Shown: positions 41,507-51,689, counted from the stretch's first letter. The stretch is 64,000 bases of DNA from Streptomyces sp. NBC_01717 (GCF_036248255.1 NZ_CP109178.1:8189001-8253000), one strand, 5' to 3'. Numbers and translations: made by a program. The notes: generated by a model from the letters alone, not told the origin.

Positions 41507-43945
41507 GTGCCCCCTGTCACCCAGGCCCCGCAGAGCACGGGGGCCGCGCTGGAACTGCTTGTCCACGGCGTCGGCGGAGCCACTCCCCAGGACATGCTCG
41601 ACGATCCGCGTATCGCCCGGGTCACCGGTGACGCGACGGCGGCCATCTACCGTCGCACCGGGGACATCGACGCCGAGCAGTACCCCGAGCGGTACCGGGA
41701 CGGGCCCATCGAGGAGGCCTACTGCTGGTCCAACCTCACATCCGGCAATGGTTCCCGCGCGCTCTGGCTCCTGCTGCTCCCGTTCATGGTCGTCAACCTG
41801 GCCCACTGGATGCGGCCCACCGCCAAGGGCCGCACCCGCGCGGTGCGGCTGTACGGCGTGCTCGTCCGGCTCGTCGCGCTCAGCCTCACCGTGCTGCTCA
41901 CCGCGGCAGCCTGCGAGGTCGCCCTCGATCTGGTGGCCTGGCAGTGCGCGGGCGTTCCCGACTGCTCGAACCGGCGGTCCTGGCTCGGTTTCCTGTCGAC
42001 GGCGCAGGGCGGCTGGTGGTCGCAGCCGGGCCGCCGGCTCGCGCTCGCGGCCGTGGTGCCCACCGCGCTGGTGGGACTGCTCTGGTTCTTGTCCAACCGG
42101 ACCTGGAGCGCGTACGAGTCGCAGCGCCCGCTCACGGGCGCCGGGCCGGACGAAGACGCTCCTGACGAAGACGGTCCCGACGACGGTCCTGCCGCCCTTC
42201 CCAGCGGTCGCTCCGGCGGCCCTTCCGTCGGCGGGACCGACGCCACCTCCGCCCCCGTCGTCCGTCCCGCCCTCGGCCGCCCCGGCTTCTGGTACGGCCG
42301 GCGGCTCGTCGCCCGGCTGCGGGCCGCGCACACCGCCGCCGGGTTCCTGACCGTGGCGGCCTCCGTCGCGGGCGCCGCCGCCCGGCACGACCGAGCCGTC
42401 AGCGGCCCCGTGCCCGACCTCCTCGGCCGGCTGATCGAGGCAACGCTCGTGCTGGGCACCCTCGTTGTGCTCTGGGTGGTCTGCCGTCGTGGCCGCAGCG
42501 AGCGGCGGATCGACAACCGGCTCGACCGCGCCGTCATCAGCTGTCTGCCGGGCGCCGCCCTCGCCCTGCTCGTCCTCGCCGTCGTGTACGCCGCCTGGTC
42601 CCGCCCCGGCTGGGTCTCCGCGGGCTCGCTCCCCGGAGACGTCACCTTCCGTGTCCTCACCGTCGGCCAGGGCGCTCTCGTGGTCGCCCTCACGGTGGTG
42701 GCGCTCGGCCTGTACCGCCGGACGCCCGAGCCACGGACGGTCATGTACGGACTCGGTGGCCCCGCGGTCGCGATGCTCGCCTGTGCCCTCGGCGGCGTCA
42801 TGTCCGGCGGGGTCGCCCAGCGCGTCGCCGACTGGCTCGACGGCTCCGGCACCCCCGGCATGGGGCGGGCGTCCGTCATCGACGGGCCGCCGGTGCTGCT
42901 CAGCTGGCAGGCCTCCGTCATCCCCGTGCTCCTGGTGCTGTTGCTGGTCCCCGCCGCCGTGCTGGGCGTACGCACCTGGCTCGCCGCCCGCGCTCTGGAA
43001 CCGGAGGTCGACCAGGAGTACGGGCAGAAGGGGCCGGACGCCGCCCGTACCCGGCAGATCGCCAGGACCCGGGCCACGGCCGCGCTGACCGACTCCGCGC
43101 CCTGGCTGCTCGGCCTGGTCTCCGGCGCCACCCTGCTGCTCGGAGCGGGGGCCGTCGCCGGCGCGTGGCTGAGCGGAGAGGTGCCGGGGCTGGCGCTGGA
43201 CGGTGCCGGCCCGTTCATCGAGTCGGTGGCGGAAGCGGCCCAGTCGACCGGATCGTGGATGGTCGGTTTCGGCTTCATACTCTTCGTCACCTGGGGGCGG
43301 CGCGCCTACCGCGACGCGTCCGCCCGGCGCACCATCGGCATCCTCTGGGACGTCGGAACGTTCTGGCCGCGCGCCGCTCACCCCTTCGCGCCGCCGTGCT
43401 ACGCCGAGCGCGCCGTCCCCGACCTGGCGTCCCGGATGTCCGGCTGGACCGGCCGCACCCGCGGCAGGCTCGTCATCTCCGGCCATTCCCAGGGCAGCGT
43501 TCTCGCGGCGTCCGCGGTCTGGCAGCTGCCCGCCGAGGCCCGGAAGCGGGTCGCCCTGCTGACCTACGGTTCGCCGATCGAGCGGCTGTACGGGCGCTGG
43601 TTCCCGGCCTACTTCGGTCCCGGACCGCTGCACGGACTGCACCGCTCCGTGCGCTGCTGGCGCAATCTGTGGCGGGCCACCGACCCGATCGGCGGCCGGG
43701 TCCGGCTCGACGGTGGGTCCGAGCCCGAGGTGGACCGGGGGCCCCTGCGGGACCCGCTGGTCTACGGGCGTACGCCGGAACATCCGCTGCCGGAACCGGT
43801 GCTGGGTCACTCGGACTACCAGGCCGACCCGGTCTTCGCCGAGGAGAGGGCCGCGCTGCTCGCCCGGCTCGGCCCGTTCCTGCCCCGCCAGGCCGACGGG
43901 GGCTCCGGCGAGGCTCAGGGGAGTTCCGGCAGATCCTCCGGGTAG
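41507..43945 (+). CDS. large multipass membrane protein with lipase-like GHSQG motif
   Basis: An 812-residue protein. The N-terminus (LELLVHGVGGATPQDMLDDP) looks like the HG-oxyanion strand of an alpha/beta hydrolase, about ten membrane segments follow, and the nucleophile elbow SGHSQGS comes near residue 660, with LTYGSPIERLYGRWF after it. Thus a hydrolase fold seems split around an inserted membrane domain. GTG 41507 is chosen because the sequence from there is family-like; GTG 41447 is an alternative. An acidic, proline-rich cytosolic loop lies near 210-260. The 3' end overlaps the convergent beta-helix/AAA gene by 31 bp. Function unknown. Confidence 0.75.
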   Translation: MPPVTQAPQSTGAALELLVHGVGGATPQDMLDDPRIARVTGDATAAIYRRTGDIDAEQYPERYRDGPIEEAYCWSNLTSGNGSRALWLLLLPFMVVNLAHWMRPTAKGRTRAVRLYGVLVRLVALSLTVLLTAAACEVALDLVAWQCAGVPDCSNRRSWLGFLSTAQGGWWSQPGRRLALAAVVPTALVGLLWFLSNRTWSAYESQRPLTGAGPDEDAPDEDGPDDGPAALPSGRSGGPSVGGTDATSAPVVRPALGRPGFWYGRRLVARLRAAHTAAGFLTVAASVAGAAARHDRAVSGPVPDLLGRLIEATLVLGTLVVLWVVCRRGRSERRIDNRLDRAVISCLPGAALALLVLAVVYAAWSRPGWVSAGSLPGDVTFRVLTVGQGALVVALTVVALGLYRRTPEPRTVMYGLGGPAVAMLACALGGVMSGGVAQRVADWLDGSGTPGMGRASVIDGPPVLLSWQASVIPVLLVLLLVPAAVLGVRTWLAARALEPEVDQEYGQKGPDAARTRQIARTRATAALTDSAPWLLGLVSGATLLLGAGAVAGAWLSGEVPGLALDGAGPFIESVAEAAQSTGSWMVGFGFILFVTWGRRAYRDASARRTIGILWDVGTFWPRAAHPFAPPCYAERAVPDLASRMSGWTGRTRGRLVISGHSQGSVLAASAVWQLPAEARKRVALLTYGSPIERLYGRWFPAYFGPGPLHGLHRSVRCWRNLWRATDPIGGRVRLDGGSEPEVDRGPLRDPLVYGRTPEHPLPEPVLGHSDYQADPVFAEERAALLARLGPFLPRQADGGSGEAQGSSGRSSG

Positions 43946-46347
43946 AGCAGGGTGAGGTCGTCCGTGTTCGGCTCGGCGAGCTGGGCGACCCGGCCCGCAT
44001 GCCGCTCGACCATCGACTCGAAGGTCTGGCGGGCCGTGCGGCCGTTGCCGAACGCGGGGCCCTTGGGCAGCTCGGTGAAGTACTTCAGCAGTGCGTCCCC
44101 GGCGCCTTCGGCCAGGCTGTACTCGTGCTCGTCGGCCTGCTGCTCGACGATCCGCAGCAGCTCGGCGGGCTCGTAGTCGCTGAAGGTGATGGTCCGTGAG
44201 AACCGGGACGCCACACCGGGGTTGACGGTGAGGAACCGCTCCATCTCGTGGGTGTAGCCGGCGACGATGACGACCACCGCGTCCCGGTGGTCCTCCATCA
44301 GCTTCACGAGCGTGTCGATCGCCTCGCGGCCGAAGTCCCGGCCCGAGTCCTCGGGTGACAGGGCGTACGCCTCGTCGACGAACAGCACGCCACCGCGTGC
44401 CCGGTCGAAGGCCTCCTGGGTGCGGATGGCGGTCGAACCGATGTGTTCGCCGACCAGATCGACCCGGGACACCTCGACGAGATGCCCGCGCTCCAGCACG
44501 CCCAGTGAGGCGAGGATCTCGCCGTACAGCCGGGCCACGGTGGTCTTGCCGGTGCCGGGGGAGCCGGTGAAGACGAGATGGCGGCGCACCGAAGCTGCTT
44601 TGAGCCCGGCCTCCAGACGGCGGCGGCCCACCTCGATCATGTCCGTGAGGCCCCGCACCTCGCGCTTGACGCTGTCCAGGCCCACCAGCGCGTCCAGTTC
44701 GCCGAGAACGGCGCCCGACGTACGCACCGGCTCGGCGGGCACGTCGATGACGGAGGGCGCTACCGCACGCTGCGTGGGTACCGCACCGAGCACCCCGGGG
44801 GCCGCCTCGGTCGCCGTCAGCACGGTGGGCGGCGGGGGAGGGGGAGTGCGCAGCCCGCTCTCGTCGCTGGTGCAGTCCTCCACGACCGGGCCCACCCCCT
44901 GACCGTCGCCGTGCGAGCCGCCTTCGGCGAACTCGTAGCCTCCGCGGGCACACCGCTCCGTGCGGCATCGGGTCAGCGTCGTACGGCAACCGTCCATCAC
45001 ATGGAAGCCGTATCCGTCGCTTCCGGTGACCCGGCAGCTGTGGAACGTGCCGCGGCCCTCGGCCGAGACATAGAAACCGGCCTCGGCGGGCGAGGTGACC
45101 GTGCAGCGCTCGATGGTCGGATCGGCGCCCTTGGTGACGATGACGCCGGTCTGCGCCGCGTCTATGGTGCAGTTGTTCAGCGTGCCGCCGCTGCCGTGGT
45201 CACGGAACCAGGCACCGGTCGACGCCTCCCGGATCCGGCAGTCGTCGAGCTGCGCGGTGGCTCCGTCGCTCACCGACACCGCCGTGTTGCGGACCTGGGT
45301 GAGATCGCTGTCGACGACATCGGCGCGTGAACCCCGGTCGAGGACGAAGATCGCGTCCGGCACGTCGTGGACCCGGCAGGAGTCCAGTATCACGGTTGCC
45401 CCGTCGCTCACCCAGACCGCCGGGTAGTCACCCGTACTGTCGTGGATCTCGCACTGGTTGGCGTCGACCCGGGTGCCGGGGTCCCATACGGAGAGGCCGT
45501 TGCGGCCGAAGCGGCGCACCGTGGACCGGGTCAGCGTGAGCACCGAACGGGAACGCAGATCCACCGCGTTCTCCGGGATGTCATGGATGTCGCAGTCGGC
45601 GAGCGTCAGCACCGCGTCCGTGTCGAGCGTGACCCCGTCCGACGAAGTGCGGTGCACCGTGCAGTCGGTGAGATGGGCGGCGGCGCGGGCCGTCACCTGT
45701 ATTCCGCTGCCCTTGATCTCGTACACCTCGCAGCCGACCCCCTCCAGGGCGCTGCCCTCACCGGTGACACTCAGCCCCGCGCCCGAGGTGTGATGGATGC
45801 GGCAGCGCTCCAGCCGCGGATGCGCACCGTCGCGCACCGAGACCCCGGCCTGTCCGGCAGCGACGATCTCGCACTCCTCGAACACCCCGCCCGCACCGTC
45901 GAGTACGGCGATGCCGACCCCGGCGGGGTTGTCGACCGTGCAGCGGCGCACGGTGGGGCGGGCCGCACCGCGCACCTCGATCCCGGCGGCGGACCGCGTC
46001 ACGATCCGCAGATCCGTCAGTTCCGGAGCACCGTCCTCGATGAGGAGCGCGGGGGCCGCCGAGTCCTGGCCCTCCACATGCAGATCCTGGACGACGGCGG
46101 AGGCGCGGAGCGTCAGCGGTACGCCGTCGACCGGCGCGATCCGTACGGAGCCGACTGAGCCCTCCGGGCCGCGGAGCGTCACGGCGCGGTGCAGGACCAG
46201 ATTTTCCCGGTAGGTGCCCGGCGCGACGGTGAGGACATCACCGTCCGCCGCGGCCTCCAGGGCCGCGGTGAGGGAGGCGTATTCGCCAGTGCGGCGCCGC
46301 CACCGCGATGTGCCGGTGTGCGTCACCTGGACCGTGCCCTGTGCCAT
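43915..46347 (-). CDS. right-handed parallel beta-helix protein fused to a CbxX/EccA-like AAA+ ATPase
   Basis: An 810-residue fusion. Residues about 20-490 are a NosD-like parallel beta-helix of some twenty short coils, each with a CxIxxxxxxGVxV-like pattern. A proline-rich linker (near 500) leads to a CbxX/CfqX-type AAA+ domain: GLDSVKREVRGL, Walker A GSPGTGKTT (about 592-600), Walker B VLFVDEAYAL (near 655), sensor VIVAGYTHEMERF and arginine finger region VASRFSRTITF. EccA ATPases of type VII secretion share this module. The start MAQGTVQVTHTG is an ATG at 46347. Substrate unknown. Confidence 0.9.
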   Translation of the reverse strand: MAQGTVQVTHTGTSRWRRRTGEYASLTAALEAAADGDVLTVAPGTYRENLVLHRAVTLRGPEGSVGSVRIAPVDGVPLTLRASAVVQDLHVEGQDSAAPALLIEDGAPELTDLRIVTRSAAGIEVRGAARPTVRRCTVDNPAGVGIAVLDGAGGVFEECEIVAAGQAGVSVRDGAHPRLERCRIHHTSGAGLSVTGEGSALEGVGCEVYEIKGSGIQVTARAAAHLTDCTVHRTSSDGVTLDTDAVLTLADCDIHDIPENAVDLRSRSVLTLTRSTVRRFGRNGLSVWDPGTRVDANQCEIHDSTGDYPAVWVSDGATVILDSCRVHDVPDAIFVLDRGSRADVVDSDLTQVRNTAVSVSDGATAQLDDCRIREASTGAWFRDHGSGGTLNNCTIDAAQTGVIVTKGADPTIERCTVTSPAEAGFYVSAEGRGTFHSCRVTGSDGYGFHVMDGCRTTLTRCRTERCARGGYEFAEGGSHGDGQGVGPVVEDCTSDESGLRTPPPPPPTVLTATEAAPGVLGAVPTQRAVAPSVIDVPAEPVRTSGAVLGELDALVGLDSVKREVRGLTDMIEVGRRRLEAGLKAASVRRHLVFTGSPGTGKTTVARLYGEILASLGVLERGHLVEVSRVDLVGEHIGSTAIRTQEAFDRARGGVLFVDEAYALSPEDSGRDFGREAIDTLVKLMEDHRDAVVVIVAGYTHEMERFLTVNPGVASRFSRTITFSDYEPAELLRIVEQQADEHEYSLAEGAGDALLKYFTELPKGPAFGNGRTARQTFESMVERHAGRVAQLAEPNTDDLTLLYPEDLPELP

Positions 46348-46498
46348 GGCGCTGCTGTGCCCCCACCTCGTGCGTGTGCGATGCCCTGACCACCGGTCTC
46401 TCGGCAGCGGTCATTCCGGGTCCGCCCGCCGAAGAGGCGGGCGGGCCGGTCCACCGTAGCGCGCGCGGAGGGCGGGAGTTGACGCGATCAGCAGCTCG

Positions 46499-47107
46499 TC
46501 AGCTGCCGGTGCCCGTCCTGCCCCAGTCCGGACCGGCCTCCGCCCATGCCCGGTCGAGTTCCGCATACCGCCGTTGCACCATGCGCCATACGACCAGACG
46601 CCGCCCGGCCTCGACCAGACCGACGCAGATCAGCGTCACCCCGAACCCGGCCAGTGCCGCATGCGTGCGGGCCGTCGCCGAGTCCATGGGGCGCGGCGCC
46701 GGGCGACCCTGCGGATCCGTCCAGATCCGCACCCGGGCGCCAGGGTCCGTGACCCGGGAGGAGGTCACCACCTTGCCCCTGAGGGGTGTGCCGTCCGGGG
46801 CCTTCCAGCGCGCCAGCACCGCCGTCTGTGTCGCACGCTCCGAGGGCACCTCGGGGTCGGTGACCAAGTGCCGCGCCCCCGGCGCCAGGCGCACCACGAC
46901 CGCCGTCGTGGCATGGCGCTGCGTCTGCTGGAACCGCACCGACTGCTGCAGGACGTCGTCGGTGAGCGCCCCGCACAGCCAGCCGAGCGCCGGCGCCGCC
47001 AGCACCATCAACAGCATTGCGACCAGAGCTACCCATGCCTCACGCCGGTCGGTGGCGCGGCGCAGGGGATTGTGTCTCCAACGCCAGACTCCCGATACCG
47101 CTCGCAC
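46499..47107 (-). CDS. Rv1733c-like integral membrane protein
   Basis: A 202-residue protein with two membrane helices (ALVAMLLMVLAAPALGWLCG and AALAGFGVTLICVGLVEAGR) flanking an external domain with VRLAPGARHLVTDP and KAPDGTPLRGKV, the layout of mycobacterial Rv1733c and its many streptomycete relatives. GTG 47107 follows AAGGGGG. Function unknown. It lies upstream of, and in the same direction as, the beta-helix/AAA gene with a 151-bp gap. Confidence 0.82.
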   Translation of the reverse strand: MRAVSGVWRWRHNPLRRATDRREAWVALVAMLLMVLAAPALGWLCGALTDDVLQQSVRFQQTQRHATTAVVVRLAPGARHLVTDPEVPSERATQTAVLARWKAPDGTPLRGKVVTSSRVTDPGARVRIWTDPQGRPAPRPMDSATARTHAALAGFGVTLICVGLVEAGRRLVVWRMVQRRYAELDRAWAEAGPDWGRTGTGS

Positions 47108-47495
47108 AGATCTGCACCCCCTTCCGCATCCGTCATAACCTGATACGGCACAGTTCGCGCGCTGGAGCAGCGAAGAGAGAGCTACTTCACCCTGTCCAAC
47201 GCGCGGGCGACCCCGGTGAGTTCCCCCTCGACCGGCCCGTGGTGATCAGGTGGTGATGAGACGACCGCCAGCGCCGTGCGCGGCTGCTGACGTGGTGCGA
47301 CGGCCCGGTCCGCGGCGTCGGAGGGCATCCGGCGGCGGTCGCCGTCGAGTCCCCATGGCTCGACGGCGCGCTGACTGGATGCATGGGCACAGCACGCAGT
47401 GCGGGAGGACGCATGCCTGCGTCCTGCCGGTCCCCGGACAGACCCGTGTGCGGCGGGTCGCTCCGGCTCGGTGCGCCTTGCTCCGTCCCTCCGGC
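47108..47495. other. 388-bp intergenic stretch with one hairpin
   Basis: No frame here looks like a protein on either strand. The only clear structure is AGGACGCA (47406-47413), TGCC, TGCGTCCT (47418-47425), an 8-bp hairpin 70 bp beyond the DUF6643 stop that may end its transcript. The end nearest 47107 should hold the promoter of the Rv1733c-like gene. Confidence 0.4.
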
Positions 47496-47969
47496 TCAGT
47501 ACCCCCGGCCCTGGTACGGGCGGTTGTACGGGTCCTCGTACGGAGAGGGCGTGGGTGCGGGCCGCGGCGACGCGGGACGCATCGACTCGTACCCGGTACC
47601 CGGCGCGGGGCGCTGCTGCTGGGGCTGAGGCGCCTGATAGCCGCCACGCATCCCGGTCGGCTGCTGCGGGATGTACGGCGCCGGGGCGTGCTGCAGATGA
47701 GCCGGCTGCATCGGCGCGTAACCCTGCTGCTGCGGGTAGCCGTACGAAGGGTTGGGCTGGGAAGGCGCCGCGGGAAGAGCCGGCAGAGCCGCCGGGAGTG
47801 CCGGCAGGTAGCTGTTGTAGCTGTTGCCGCTGTCATAGGCGGCAGGCACTCGGATCGGGGCGATCTGAGGGCTGCCTCGCTCCGCGACCAGGGAGTCGTA
47901 GATCGGAGTGTCGGGGAACGACGGTGCGGCGTAGTAGCCGCTGCCGTAGGTGGAGCGGGGGGAGGTCAT
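47496..47969 (-). CDS. DUF6643 family Pro/Gln/Tyr-rich protein
   Basis: A 157-residue protein: a conserved-looking N-terminus (MTSPRSTYGSGYYAAPSFPD, then YDSLVAERGSPQIAPIRVP) and a long disordered tail of Pro, Gln, Tyr and Ala ending PYNRPYQGRGY. I recognise it as DUF6643 of Streptomyces. It has no membrane segment or catalytic motif. No Shine-Dalgarno site precedes the ATG at 47969, so the message may be leaderless. Role unknown; the tail suggests a scaffold or condensate-forming protein, which is speculation. Confidence 0.75.
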   Translation of the reverse strand: MTSPRSTYGSGYYAAPSFPDTPIYDSLVAERGSPQIAPIRVPAAYDSGNSYNSYLPALPAALPALPAAPSQPNPSYGYPQQQGYAPMQPAHLQHAPAPYIPQQPTGMRGGYQAPQPQQQRPAPGTGYESMRPASPRPAPTPSPYEDPYNRPYQGRGY

Positions 47970-48238
47970 GGAACATAAGTTAAGCCCACGATGTGCTGGT
48001 TGGGGAGCCCGATAAGAGGGTTGGTTTACGGGATGTGAGTGAACCAGGATCCCCAATGCGAGCGAACTTGGGAAAAAAGGGCACCAGAGCGCGTTGGAAT
48101 CGTGTAAAGGACGAGTTCACGGGGGGTTACCGGCAGATCGCCGGACGGGGTCGGTCATCGCTGTGGGCTCCACGAGGGAGGGCGGATTAGGTTGGCCCGG
48201 GAAAGACTTCGGCAGCCGTACTCGCGATGGGGGCGAGC

Positions 48239-49546
48239 ATGACCATGCTTAAAGGAACCAATGTTCCGGTGGCGGCTCAGGCCGTGCGGGTCGAATTGGG
48301 GTGGCGTACCGCGCCGGGCGCACCGGACGTGGACGGATCGGCGCTCCTTCTCGTGTCGGGAAAGGTACGCAGCGACGCGGACTTCGTCTTTTACAACCAG
48401 CCGGTGCACGCCTCGGGCGCGGTACGTCACGAGGGCAGACGGAGCGTGGCCGACGGCGTCACGGACAGCCTCGCGGTGGACCTGGAGCGGGTGGAGCCCG
48501 CCATCGATCGCGTCGTCGTGGCCGCCTCGGCGGACGGTGGCACCTTCGGGCAGGTGACGGGGCTCCACGTACGGATCATGGATGCGTCGGACGGCACCGA
48601 GATCGCACGCTTCGACAGTGCCGACGCGACGGTGGAGACCGCGTTCATTCTTGGTGAGCTGTACCGGCGCCAGGGGGCCTGGAAATTCCGGGCCGTGGGC
48701 CAGGGATACAGCACCGGTCTCGAAGGTCTCGCCACGGACTTCGGTATTTCCGTCGACGAACCGCAGCAGCCTCAGCTGGCGACGCGAGTCGACCTGCCGC
48801 CACCGCCGCAGGTGCCCGCCGGGCAGCACCCTCAGTCCCCGCCTGCCGCCCCGATGGCACCACCCGTACCTCCGGCACCGCCTGCCGCCCCGCCGGTCGC
48901 TCAGCCCGTCCGGCTGACCAAGGTGACGCTCACCAAAGACGCGCCCTCGGTCTCCCTCGCCAAGCAGGGCGGCACTTCGGGAACCATGCGCGTCAATCTC
49001 AACTGGCAAGTGCGCAAACAGTTCACGGGCTGGGGCAGCAAACTCGGCAGAGCCATCGCCAACCACGCGGACCTCGATCTTGATCTCTGCGCCCTCTACG
49101 AACTGACCGACGGCAGGAAGGGAGTTGTCCAAGCGCTCGGAAACGCCTTCGGCGCTCTCGGGCAGCCCCCGTATATCCACCTCGACGGAGACGATCGCAC
49201 CGGCGCCGTCTCCACCGGCGAGAACCTGACCATCAACCTCGATCACAAGGACCGGCTCCGCCGCGTCCTGATCTTCGTCACGATCTATGAAGGCGCCCGG
49301 AGTTTCGCCGATCTGCACGCGACCGTCACCCTGCAGCCGCAGCACGGCGCCGCGATCGACTTCTCGCTCGACGAATGCACCGTCCCCTCCACGGTCTGCG
49401 CGCTCGTACTCATCACCAACAACGGGGGAGACCTCACCGTGCAGCGTGAAGCCCGTTATCTCGTACCCGAGCGCGGGGTGAGCCCGCAGCGCACCATCGA
49501 CTACGCCTACGGGTGGGGGATGAACTGGACACCCGGCCGTAAATGA
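48239..49546 (+). CDS. TerD family protein with two TerD-type domains
   Basis: A 435-residue protein with an N-terminal TerD domain (MLKGTNVPV, then [20 protein letters not shown] and [13 protein letters not shown]; about 1-175), a Pro-rich linker (about 180-225), and a second TerD domain ([44 protein letters not shown]). TerD domains bind Ca2+ through Asp clusters and belong to stress/tellurite systems. ATG 48239 follows GGGGGCGAG; ATG 48227 and 48245 are alternatives. No other ter genes are nearby. Confidence 0.88.
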   Translation: MTMLKGTNVPVAAQAVRVELGWRTAPGAPDVDGSALLLVSGKVRSDADFVFYNQPVHASGAVRHEGRRSVADGVTDSLAVDLERVEPAIDRVVVAASADGGTFGQVTGLHVRIMDASDGTEIARFDSADATVETAFILGELYRRQGAWKFRAVGQGYSTGLEGLATDFGISVDEPQQPQLATRVDLPPPPQVPAGQHPQSPPAAPMAPPVPPAPPAAPPVAQPVRLTKVTLTKDAPSVSLAKQGGTSGTMRVNLNWQVRKQFTGWGSKLGRAIANHADLDLDLCALYELTDGRKGVVQALGNAFGALGQPPYIHLDGDDRTGAVSTGENLTINLDHKDRLRRVLIFVTIYEGARSFADLHATVTLQPQHGAAIDFSLDECTVPSTVCALVLITNNGGDLTVQREARYLVPERGVSPQRTIDYAYGWGMNWTPGRK

Positions 49547-49598
49547 CCCCCGGTCCGTCCGGTCCCGCCACCGTCGGCGGACCGGTGCCGCCATCCGC

Positions 49599-50777
49599 TC
49601 ATCGGTCCGGCGCGGCCTCGGGACGGGCGTAGGTACGTCCCTTCCAGGCCGCGCCACGGCCCCGGTAGTGCTGCAACGCCGAATCGACCGTCATCAGCAG
49701 GTAGAGCACGGCGGTGAACGGCAGGAGCGGGGCCAGCCAGAGCGACTGCCGGTAGTAACCCAGCATCGGCATGTACGTCCCGGCCATCACCGCCCACGCC
49801 GCGCCACCCGCCCACGCCGCCGGCGCATCCCCGCCCAGCAGCCCCGCCGCGAGCGTGACCGGCGGTGCGAGATAGACGAGCGCGAGGCCCAGCACCGTAC
49901 CGACGAGCAGCAGCGGGTTGTGCCGCAACTGGGCGTACGCGCTGCGCGAGACCATCCGCCAGAGATCCGCCAGCCGGGGATACGGCCGCACACTGTCCAC
50001 CCGCTCCGCGAGCCCCAGCCAGATCCGGCCGCCGCTGCGCCGCACCGCACGCGCCAGCGACACATCGTCGATCACCGCCTGCCGGATCGACTCCGGCACT
50101 CGCGCCCGCTCCGCGGCACCGGTCCGCAGCAGCACGCACCCGCCCGCGGCGGCCGCGGTCCGCGCCGTCGCCCGGTTCACCCACCGGAACGGATAGAGCT
50201 GCGCGAAGAAGTACACGAAGGCCGGCACGACGAGGCGCTCCCATGCACTCGCCACCCTCAGCCGCGCCATCTGCGAGACCAGATCGAACCCGCCCGAGCC
50301 GGCAGCGGCGACCAGCTCCCGCAGACTGTCCGGCTCATGCGCGATGTCCGCATCCGTCAGGAGCAGGTACTCCGGCGCCGGCTCCCGGGCCCGCGCCAGG
50401 GAGATCCCGTGCCGCACGGCCCAGAGCTTGCCCGTCCACCCCGGCTCGGGCTCTCCGGGCGACACCACCGTGACCGGAAGCCCGCCGTACCGCACGGACA
50501 GCGCACGGGCGAGGTCCCCCGTGCCGTCCTTGCTGCAGTCGTCGACGAGGATGACCTCCGCGGCCCCCGGATAGTCCTGGGCCAGCAGCGACGGCAGACT
50601 CACCGGCAGCATGTCCGCCTCGTCACGGGCGGGCACCACGATCGCGACCGACGGCCAGCCGTCGGGGGCCGTACGCCGTGGCAGCCGCTGGTCGGTCCGC
50701 CAGAAGAACCCTTGTCCCAGCAGCAGCCACACCCATGCGGCCAGCGAACCCACGGCGATCCAGGCAACGGCACTCAT
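49599..50777 (-). CDS. family 2 glycosyltransferase, HpnB-like
   Basis: The 392-residue enzyme has an N-terminal helix, then FFWRTDQRLPRRTAP, the GT-A donor site VILVDDCSKDGTGDLA, DXD-like LLTDADIAHEPDSL and an acceptor-site QAVIDDVSLARAVRRSGG (general base region), plus three C-terminal membrane helices. This order matches hopanoid-associated glycosyltransferase HpnB. No hopanoid genes are present in the window, so the acceptor could be another lipid. It starts 59 bp from the divergent racemase gene. Confidence 0.85.
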   Translation of the reverse strand: MSAVAWIAVGSLAAWVWLLLGQGFFWRTDQRLPRRTAPDGWPSVAIVVPARDEADMLPVSLPSLLAQDYPGAAEVILVDDCSKDGTGDLARALSVRYGGLPVTVVSPGEPEPGWTGKLWAVRHGISLARAREPAPEYLLLTDADIAHEPDSLRELVAAAGSGGFDLVSQMARLRVASAWERLVVPAFVYFFAQLYPFRWVNRATARTAAAAGGCVLLRTGAAERARVPESIRQAVIDDVSLARAVRRSGGRIWLGLAERVDSVRPYPRLADLWRMVSRSAYAQLRHNPLLLVGTVLGLALVYLAPPVTLAAGLLGGDAPAAWAGGAAWAVMAGTYMPMLGYYRQSLWLAPLLPFTAVLYLLMTVDSALQHYRGRGAAWKGRTYARPEAAPDR

Positions 50778-50835
50778 TCGCCGCAGTCTGCCCCACTGTG
50801 ACGAGACCGCAAGGGCGGTCGACTATGGTGACCGG

Positions 50836-51621
50836 GTGAAGATCGCGCTCATGGACTCCGGAATCGGCCTGCTCGCGGCGGCCGCCGCGGTACGCCGGCT
50901 GCGGCCCGACGCCGATCTGGTGCTCTCCTCCGACCCCGACGGCATGCCGTGGGGCCCTCGTACGCCGCAGGACGTGACCGCTCGCGCGCTCGCCGTGGCC
51001 CGCGCTGCCGCCGCCCACCGGCCCGACGCACTGATCGTCGCCTGCAACACCGCCTCCGTACACGCCTTGCCGACGCTCCGCGCCGAGCTGGAACCCACGC
51101 TGCCGGTCGTCGGCACCGTCCCCGCGATCAAGCCGGCCGCGGCCGGTGGCGGCCCGGTCGCGATCTGGGCCACCCCCGCCACCACGGGCAGCCCGTACCA
51201 GCGCGGACTCATCGGTGACTTCGCCCGCTCGGTCGCCGTCACCGAAGTCCCGTGCCCCGGTCTCGCCGACGCCGTGCAGAACGCGGACGAAGCCGCGATC
51301 GACCGTGCCGTCGCCGCGGCGGCCGCTCTCACTCCACCGGACGTAAGGGCCGTCGTTCTGGGCTGTACCCACTACGAACTGGTCGCCGAGCGGATCCGGG
51401 CCGCCGTACAGAAGCCCGGCCTGCCACCCGTCACGCTGCACGGCTCCGCCGGGGCCGTCGCCGCCCAGGCGCTGCGCCGGATCGGCGCCGCACCCGCTCC
51501 TTCGGCCGAACCGGCCACCTCGCTCACCGTGCTTCTCAGCGGCCGCGCCGCCGAGCTGCCGGACGCCGCCCTGGCCTACGCCGAGGGCCTGTTGCTGGGG
51601 GCGGTCAGTCCCGCCCGCTGA
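50836..51621 (+). CDS. aspartate/glutamate racemase family protein
   Basis: A 261-residue MurI-like protein: MDSGIGLL near the N-terminus, first catalytic Cys70 in IVACNTASVHALPTLR and second Cys177 in LGCTHYELV. Both catalytic Cys are present, so a cofactor-independent Asp/Glu racemase is likely. The D7-S8-G9 motif fits D-glutamate supply for peptidoglycan, but residues around it differ from housekeeping MurI. GTG start at 50836. Possibly a second racemase rather than the essential one. Confidence 0.82.
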   Translation: MKIALMDSGIGLLAAAAAVRRLRPDADLVLSSDPDGMPWGPRTPQDVTARALAVARAAAAHRPDALIVACNTASVHALPTLRAELEPTLPVVGTVPAIKPAAAGGGPVAIWATPATTGSPYQRGLIGDFARSVAVTEVPCPGLADAVQNADEAAIDRAVAAAAALTPPDVRAVVLGCTHYELVAERIRAAVQKPGLPPVTLHGSAGAVAAQALRRIGAAPAPSAEPATSLTVLLSGRAAELPDAALAYAEGLLLGAVSPAR

Positions 51622-51689
51622 GCCTGCGGCGGCCCGGTGAGGGCCGTCGGACCCGTCGCGGCTGCCCGGATTCTGAGTACGCTGCTGGC

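Noticed and set aside
41216..44989. A 1257-codon minus-strand frame opposite the large membrane protein gene
   Set aside because: Its sequence is Gly/Arg/Pro-rich without domains, and it lies antisense to a gene with clear membrane helices and a GHSQG motif; long antisense frames are normal at this GC content.
47250..47978. A 242-codon plus-strand frame opposite DUF6643
   Set aside because: Arg-rich shadow with no ribosome site; the minus-strand DUF6643 protein explains the region.
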